Shown: in pieces, positions 25,917-32,600 of the stretch | How the letters are laid out: each line of letters opens with the position of its first letter | Position numbering within the stretch: the first letter of the stretch is position 1 | Assembly: GCA_023248265.1 (NCBI GenBank) | Contig: JAHFEZ010000007.1 | Location: forward strand, 1 to 32,600 | DNA: 32,600 bases | DNA from: Deltaproteobacteria bacterium | Lineage (GTDB): Bacteria; Bdellovibrionota; JACOXK01; 2-02-FULL-40-11 | Reading direction: 5' to 3' | Made by a program: the position numbers and the translations under genes | The notes under the pieces: model-generated | Told to the model about the DNA's origin: nothing | What the model saw: the letters and a program-made list of their open reading frames with translations, nothing else | Databases searched by the model: none

Positions 25917-26885
25917 ATGAGACGTTTAATTACAGTATTTGCTTTGATTGCTGCGCTCTTCATTTTGATGGGATGCGGTATGGGAAGCAAAGAAAATCTA
26001 GAACAAGGTACGCCTGTGGTTCCCGGTGTTAATCTCCCAAGTACACCAAGTACATCAGATGCAAAGACTGAAGTGATTCAAGTCTTTACTCTGTTTTCGG
26101 GGATTTATAATGGGAAAAACAGTGGCGAAATGTATACAGCAGACTCTAAAAAAGAAGATCGTGATGAACTTTTTTCTGCCCGAAAAGCTCAGGAAGAAAA
26201 AGATGGATTATCGGGTCAGATGACAGAGCTTGAAATAAAGCTGGCGGATGACTCCGTAAAAAAGACAGAGCATGATATTGCTTTGATTCAAGGTGACCTC
26301 GATGTGATGAAAAAACATCTTGAGGAGTTAAATAAAGCGGGTGAAGGAAAAAGATCTGTTTCTGAATTAGAAAAATTGGTCATTGCGTATCATATTACTT
26401 CTTTAAATTTTGCTATTGAAATGAAAGAAGGCAAGCCTGAAGTGAGCAACTTCTCTTTGGCAACTGCTGAAGATTCTGAAAAAACGATTCAGGTCCCAGT
26501 ACCAGGAGAAGATGGAAAAGAAGGCACAACCAAAGAAGAGAAAAAAATAGAGCATGTGTTTGGTGATGTGATCAAAGTTGAACTTCATAAAGAAGTAAGC
26601 TTTGATCCTAGCACTGGGCTTCTTTCTTTCTCATTTACTGGAACCCAAGGCGATAAAGCTTTGGTCTACACATTTGAAGGTAAAACTTCAGATGCCCTAA
26701 ATGAAAAAGATAAAAAGAAAATCCGAGAAGTAAGAATTTCTGGAGATATTAAAATATCTGAAAATAAAGCTCCTGAAAAGGAAAAGCCAGAAATGCTTGT
26801 GATTGGAAACTGGGATGTTTCTCAAAGTATTGATGAAACTCCTAAGCCTAAAGATCCAGAAATTACGACTCAAGCACACGAGTAA
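25917..26885 (+). CDS. Putative lipoprotein of unknown function
   Basis: 322-aa ORF, lipobox ILMGCG, SD AGAGGAGG. Confidence 0.8.
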   Translation: MRRLITVFALIAALFILMGCGMGSKENLEQGTPVVPGVNLPSTPSTSDAKTEVIQVFTLFSGIYNGKNSGEMYTADSKKEDRDELFSARKAQEEKDGLSGQMTELEIKLADDSVKKTEHDIALIQGDLDVMKKHLEELNKAGEGKRSVSELEKLVIAYHITSLNFAIEMKEGKPEVSNFSLATAEDSEKTIQVPVPGEDGKEGTTKEEKKIEHVFGDVIKVELHKEVSFDPSTGLLSFSFTGTQGDKALVYTFEGKTSDALNEKDKKKIREVRISGDIKISENKAPEKEKPEMLVIGNWDVSQSIDETPKPKDPEITTQAHE

Positions 26886-26928
26886 ATTTGTCTTTCAACG
26901 ACTAGGCAACAACTAGGCAACGATCAAT

Positions 26929-26972
26929 AAAAGCAGGTCACCTTAAAAAAAGGTGACCTGCTTTTATTTTTT
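26929..26972 (+). terminator. Intrinsic terminator
   Basis: Perfect 16-bp stem AAAAGCAGGTCACCTT-AAAAA-AAGGTGACCTGCTTTT followed by ATTTTTTT. Confidence 0.95.
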
Positions 26973-26976
26973 TGGT

Positions 26977-28320
26977 ATGATTGAGATCAAAGTGAACAAA
27001 CTCTTCATTCTCGACACGAACGTTTTGCTGTACGATGCCCAGGCCATCTTTAAGTTTCAAGACAATAATGTCTTGATCTGCATTACCGTTTTAGAAGAAC
27101 TCGACAAGTTTAAGAGAGATTTAACTGAAAATGGGCGCAATGCCAGGCAGTTTTCCCGTTATCTGGATACCTTTCGAAAAAAAGGCCATTTGACTCAAGG
27201 TGTTTCTATGAGCAAAGAAAGTGGAAATCTCATCATTGATTTAGCCGATGAAGAACGTAGAAAATATAAAGTGAATGATGAGATTATTTTAAATGCGGCT
27301 TTGAGGCTGGCTAAAAAAAGCAAACAAAAAGTTATTTTTTTAACTAAAGATACCAATATGCGGGTGCGTGCGGATGTGTTGGGTATCCAAGCCCAAGACT
27401 ATGATCCTGCGCGTGTCGAAATTGAAGAATTATATTCTGGGATTGCAGAGGTTTCTGTTTCTAGTTCTATGATCGATCAATTTTTTCAAGAGAGAAAAGT
27501 CAAGCTTAATGGAGCCTTTAAACTTCATCCCAATCAATTTGTTTTGCTCAAAGACAAAAATAATAGCTCTCACACGGCGGTTGGCCGCTATGATATTAAA
27601 CAAGAACATGTGTGTCCGTTGCTCAAGCGCCAAGAAGGTATTTGGGGTATTTTTCCTAAAAATATAGAACAAAGTTTTGCTTTAGATCTTTTGCTCAATG
27701 ACAATATTAAGCTGGTGTCCTTAGTTGGAAAGGCTGGAACGGGTAAAACACTTTTAGCTTTGGCTGCGGGGCTTCTTAAAACAGTGGACGAGGGACAGTA
27801 TCAAAAACTTCTGGTATCTCGTCCTATTTTTCCCATGGGTAAAGATATTGGATATTTGCCGGGTGATATTGAAGAGAAGTTGAATCCTTGGATGCAGCCT
27901 ATTTTTGATAATGTTGAATTTTTATTGGGAAGTACTCCCTCTACGCCTGCTGCCAATAAAGAGCACGGTCGTAAATCCGTGGGCCGAGGGTGTTTTGAAC
28001 TGATCAATCAAGGGATGCTCAATATTGAGCCTTTGACTTACATTCGAGGACGTTCAATTCCTAATCAATATATGATTGTGGATGAGGCTCAGAATTTAAC
28101 TCCCCATGAAATTAAAACGATTATTACACGTGTGGGGCAAAATACAAAAATTGTTTTAACGGGAGATTGTTATCAGATTGATCATCCCTATGTGGATTCT
28201 TCGAGTAATGGGCTAACGTATGTTGTCGAGCGTTTTAAAGATGAGCCGATTGCAGGTCATGTGACCCTGATGAAGGGCGAGCGGTCTGTGTTGGCGGAAT
28301 TAGCCGCCAATCTTCTTTAA
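26977..28320 (+). CDS. PhoH family ATPase with N-terminal PIN domain
   Basis: FILDTNVLLYD...VLEELDKFKR (PIN), SLVGKAGTGKTLLALAAGL, YMIVDEAQNLTPHEIKTIITRVGQNTKIVLTGD; start placed after the terminator. Confidence 0.95.
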   Translation: MIEIKVNKLFILDTNVLLYDAQAIFKFQDNNVLICITVLEELDKFKRDLTENGRNARQFSRYLDTFRKKGHLTQGVSMSKESGNLIIDLADEERRKYKVNDEIILNAALRLAKKSKQKVIFLTKDTNMRVRADVLGIQAQDYDPARVEIEELYSGIAEVSVSSSMIDQFFQERKVKLNGAFKLHPNQFVLLKDKNNSSHTAVGRYDIKQEHVCPLLKRQEGIWGIFPKNIEQSFALDLLLNDNIKLVSLVGKAGTGKTLLALAAGLLKTVDEGQYQKLLVSRPIFPMGKDIGYLPGDIEEKLNPWMQPIFDNVEFLLGSTPSTPAANKEHGRKSVGRGCFELINQGMLNIEPLTYIRGRSIPNQYMIVDEAQNLTPHEIKTIITRVGQNTKIVLTGDCYQIDHPYVDSSSNGLTYVVERFKDEPIAGHVTLMKGERSVLAELAANLL

Positions 28321-28592
28321 TCCATTTTAAAGGCAGCTCTAGGACCTTCTTGTTTATGTTGATCTGCGAGATCTTGAAGTTCTTTGGTGAGTGCTTTTAT
28401 CGAAATGACTTCCATTAAATCTTCTCCCCACAAAGCAACCGATAAAGAAAAAGGGTCTTTTTTAACAGCTTCATAATAGGAAAGCAGCTGTTCTAAAAGC
28501 TCTACTTTCGAAAGATAAAATAATTTTTGTTTTGGCATCAGCATGAATTTATTTTTTTTATATTCTCCTAAAGAAACGACGTTAGCAGGCAT
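28317..28592 (-). CDS. Small hypothetical protein (91 aa)
   Basis: ORF filling the gap after phoH, convergent 4-bp overlap; start MPANVVSLGEYKKNK preceded by AAAAGGAAAAAA-type SD. Confidence 0.55.
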   Translation of the reverse strand: MPANVVSLGEYKKNKFMLMPKQKLFYLSKVELLEQLLSYYEAVKKDPFSLSVALWGEDLMEVISIKALTKELQDLADQHKQEGPRAAFKMD

Positions 28593-28821
28593 GTTTTTTT
28601 CCTTTTAGTTTTTGGGGAGCAAGGCTGATCTGATGCTAAGAGCAACTTCCGTGCCATGAATAAAAAATAGGCTAAATAGACACAACCTATTGATTTTAAA
28701 CGATTATTTAAAAAACTCTATTTTGTCTAAAAAGTTTCAAAGTTGTTGAAAAATAAAGCACTGTTAAGTTCTTGAACAAAAGTATTGTAATCAGAACTGT
28801 TGATATGGTATGGTTTTTTTG

Positions 28822-28847
28822 GAATACTTTATAAGTTTAAAGTATTC
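28822..28847. promoter_or_regulatory. Perfect 10-bp inverted repeat GAATACTTTA-TAAGTT-TAAAGTATTC
   Basis: Arms exactly complementary; upstream of PilZ gene. Confidence 0.7.
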
Positions 28848-28867
28848 TCCCGAAAGTAATTGGGTTG

Positions 28868-28880
28868 GGGTCAGTGACCC
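28868..28880. promoter_or_regulatory. Inverted repeat GGGTCA-G-TGACCC
   Basis: Perfect 6-bp arms around a single base; 40 bp upstream of PilZ gene start. Confidence 0.5.
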
Positions 28881-28920
28881 TGCGGTTGTAGTTTAGCAGT
28901 ATTGGTAAAAGGAGAATGCG

Positions 28921-29277
28921 ATGGTTTCGCAGATCAGTACCAATATTTTGAAGTACACGCAAGACCCGAAGGACGCCAAAGAAATCGTTATTAGCGCCGC
29001 TTTTAACGATTTCGATGAGTTTCTCATATCTTATACCAGTGATGTTCCCGGCGGTGGGCTTTTTCTTCAAACCGATCAAACATTGCCTTTAGGTTCTAAA
29101 GTCAGGCTTTATTTTACATTAAAGGCTACGGGAATTCCTATTCTTGAAGGATATGGGGAAATCGTCTCGCATCAAAGAGAAGATCAAGAAAGTGTCGGGG
29201 GAATGGTAGTGAAGTTTTTTAATCTTCAAGAAAAAAGCAAACAGCTGCTTTCGCGACTGGTTGAAAACTTTTTATAA
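28921..29277 (+). CDS. PilZ-domain protein (TIGR02266-like)
   Basis: 118 aa; TSDVPGGGLFLQTDQTLPLGSKVRLYFTLKATGIPILEGYGEIV...GGMVVKFFNL; SD AAAAGGAG. Confidence 0.8.
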   Translation: MVSQISTNILKYTQDPKDAKEIVISAAFNDFDEFLISYTSDVPGGGLFLQTDQTLPLGSKVRLYFTLKATGIPILEGYGEIVSHQREDQESVGGMVVKFFNLQEKSKQLLSRLVENFL

Positions 29278-29319
29278 CTGCCATTCACAGTGTGATCATT
29301 CGATGTTTTAAAAACATTT

Positions 29320-29356
29320 TTGGGCCCCGATGGGGCTCTTTGTCCTTTTTTCTTGA
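29320..29356 (+). terminator. Probable intrinsic terminator after PilZ gene
   Basis: GGGCCCC-GAT-GGGGCTC stem followed by TTTGTCCTTTTTT. Confidence 0.65.
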
Positions 29357-29411
29357 AAAACCTGATTCATTTCGATACTCTACACCCCATTTAACCCTAT
29401 GAAGGTGTGTT

Positions 29412-32170
<2,759 letters not shown>

Positions 32171-32277
32171 TCCCTGAAAAACCCCCTGACGATATTTTCT
32201 ACGTGATTATTTTATAGGCATTTATAGATAGTGCTTAAACAACGGTTAAAAACATATTTAATTTCAATAGGTTATGT

Positions 32278-32295
32278 TCTGTTCTAGGAAACAGA
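32278..32295. promoter_or_regulatory. Inverted repeat TCTGTT-CTAGGA-AACAGA, candidate activator site
   Basis: Perfect 6-bp arms; about 190 bp upstream of predicted sigma-54 start site. Confidence 0.35.
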
Positions 32296-32388
32296 CTGGG
32301 AGATGGGGATATCTATGTTTAATAATAGAACATAAAAGATGATGAAATAGTGTGAAATATTTGGAGAGGATTTAAACAGAATAATATG

Positions 32389-32416
32389 TAACTTATTGAA
32401 ATTACTTATGTAATTT
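32389..32416 (+). promoter_or_regulatory. Shared IHF-like upstream element, copy 2
   Basis: TAACTTATTGAAATTACTTATGTAATTT; 24/28 identical to 25789-25816; close to IHF core YAANNNNTTGATW. Confidence 0.55.
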
Positions 32417-32451
32417 TTGCCTCTTGACATATTTTTAAGTTGAGATTAAAT

Positions 32452-32467
32452 TGGCATACCTTTTGCC
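32452..32467 (+). promoter_or_regulatory. Sigma-54-type (-24/-12) promoter TGGCATACCTTTTGCC
   Basis: GG-N10-GC spacing exact, intergenic, upstream of a signal-peptide ORF. Confidence 0.7.
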
Positions 32468-32478
32468 AGTATACTGGC
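32465..32478. promoter_or_regulatory. Perfect 14-bp palindrome GCCAGTATACTGGC overlapping the -12 element
   Basis: Self-complementary; starts at the GC of the -12 box and runs to about +1. Confidence 0.7.
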
Positions 32479-32517
32479 TACCCCAAAAAAGGAAATTTGA
32501 ATTAGGGAGGAAACGAA

Positions 32518-32600
32518 ATGAAAAAAATAGTTATTATGAGTACTTTTGTTATTATGGGACTTGGAGCGATGCCTTTGTCTTATTCTGCGCATCCTCAATC
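32518..32600 (+). CDS. Secreted protein, N-terminal part only (3' truncated by window edge)
   Basis: MKKIVIMSTFVIMGLGAMPLSYSAHPQ, signal peptide, SD GGGAGGAAA. Confidence 0.7.
   Translation, partial: MKKIVIMSTFVIMGLGAMPLSYSAHPQ

Noticed and set aside
26901-26921. Tandem ACTAGGCAAC-A-ACTAGGCAAC as start of a repeat array
   Set aside because: Only two units, immediately before a terminator; no array structure.
26953-26976. Track start of PhoH ORF (MTCFYFFGM...)
   Set aside because: These codons lie inside the intrinsic terminator stem and U-tract; start more likely at 26977 or GTG 26992.

Overview
The window is about 32.6 kb, AT-rich and densely coding. It looks like a Bdellovibrionota/deltaproteobacterial-type chromosome; that taxonomic guess rests on a TIGR02147-like regulator and many small secreted proteins of unknown function. 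Most of it is housekeeping: tatC 3' end, a DUF255 thioredoxin-domain protein, lgt, a type-4 uracil-DNA glycosylase, nfeD plus slipin, queA, cutA, tgt-yajC-secD-secF, recJ, a phasin-like protein, queD-folE2-queC-DUF366, phoH, a PilZ protein, a histidine kinase and eno. The points most worth a second look are: (1) a cobalamin-riboswitch-like leader directly upstream of an uncharacterised secreted/membrane protein, just after queA; (2) a 3.6-kb three-gene islet of unknown secreted proteins bounded by a 25/26-nt direct repeat, where one copy reads as a decayed 3' end of the neighbouring phospholipase gene; (3) a GC-rich fold-back palindromic element between queD and folE2, and a perfect 12-bp inverted repeat covering the queD start codon; (4) two sigma-54-type promoters about 6.6 kb apart that share a 28-bp IHF-like upstream element (24/28 identical), each with extra palindromes. 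All calls come from reading the sequence and ORF track; no searches were run.
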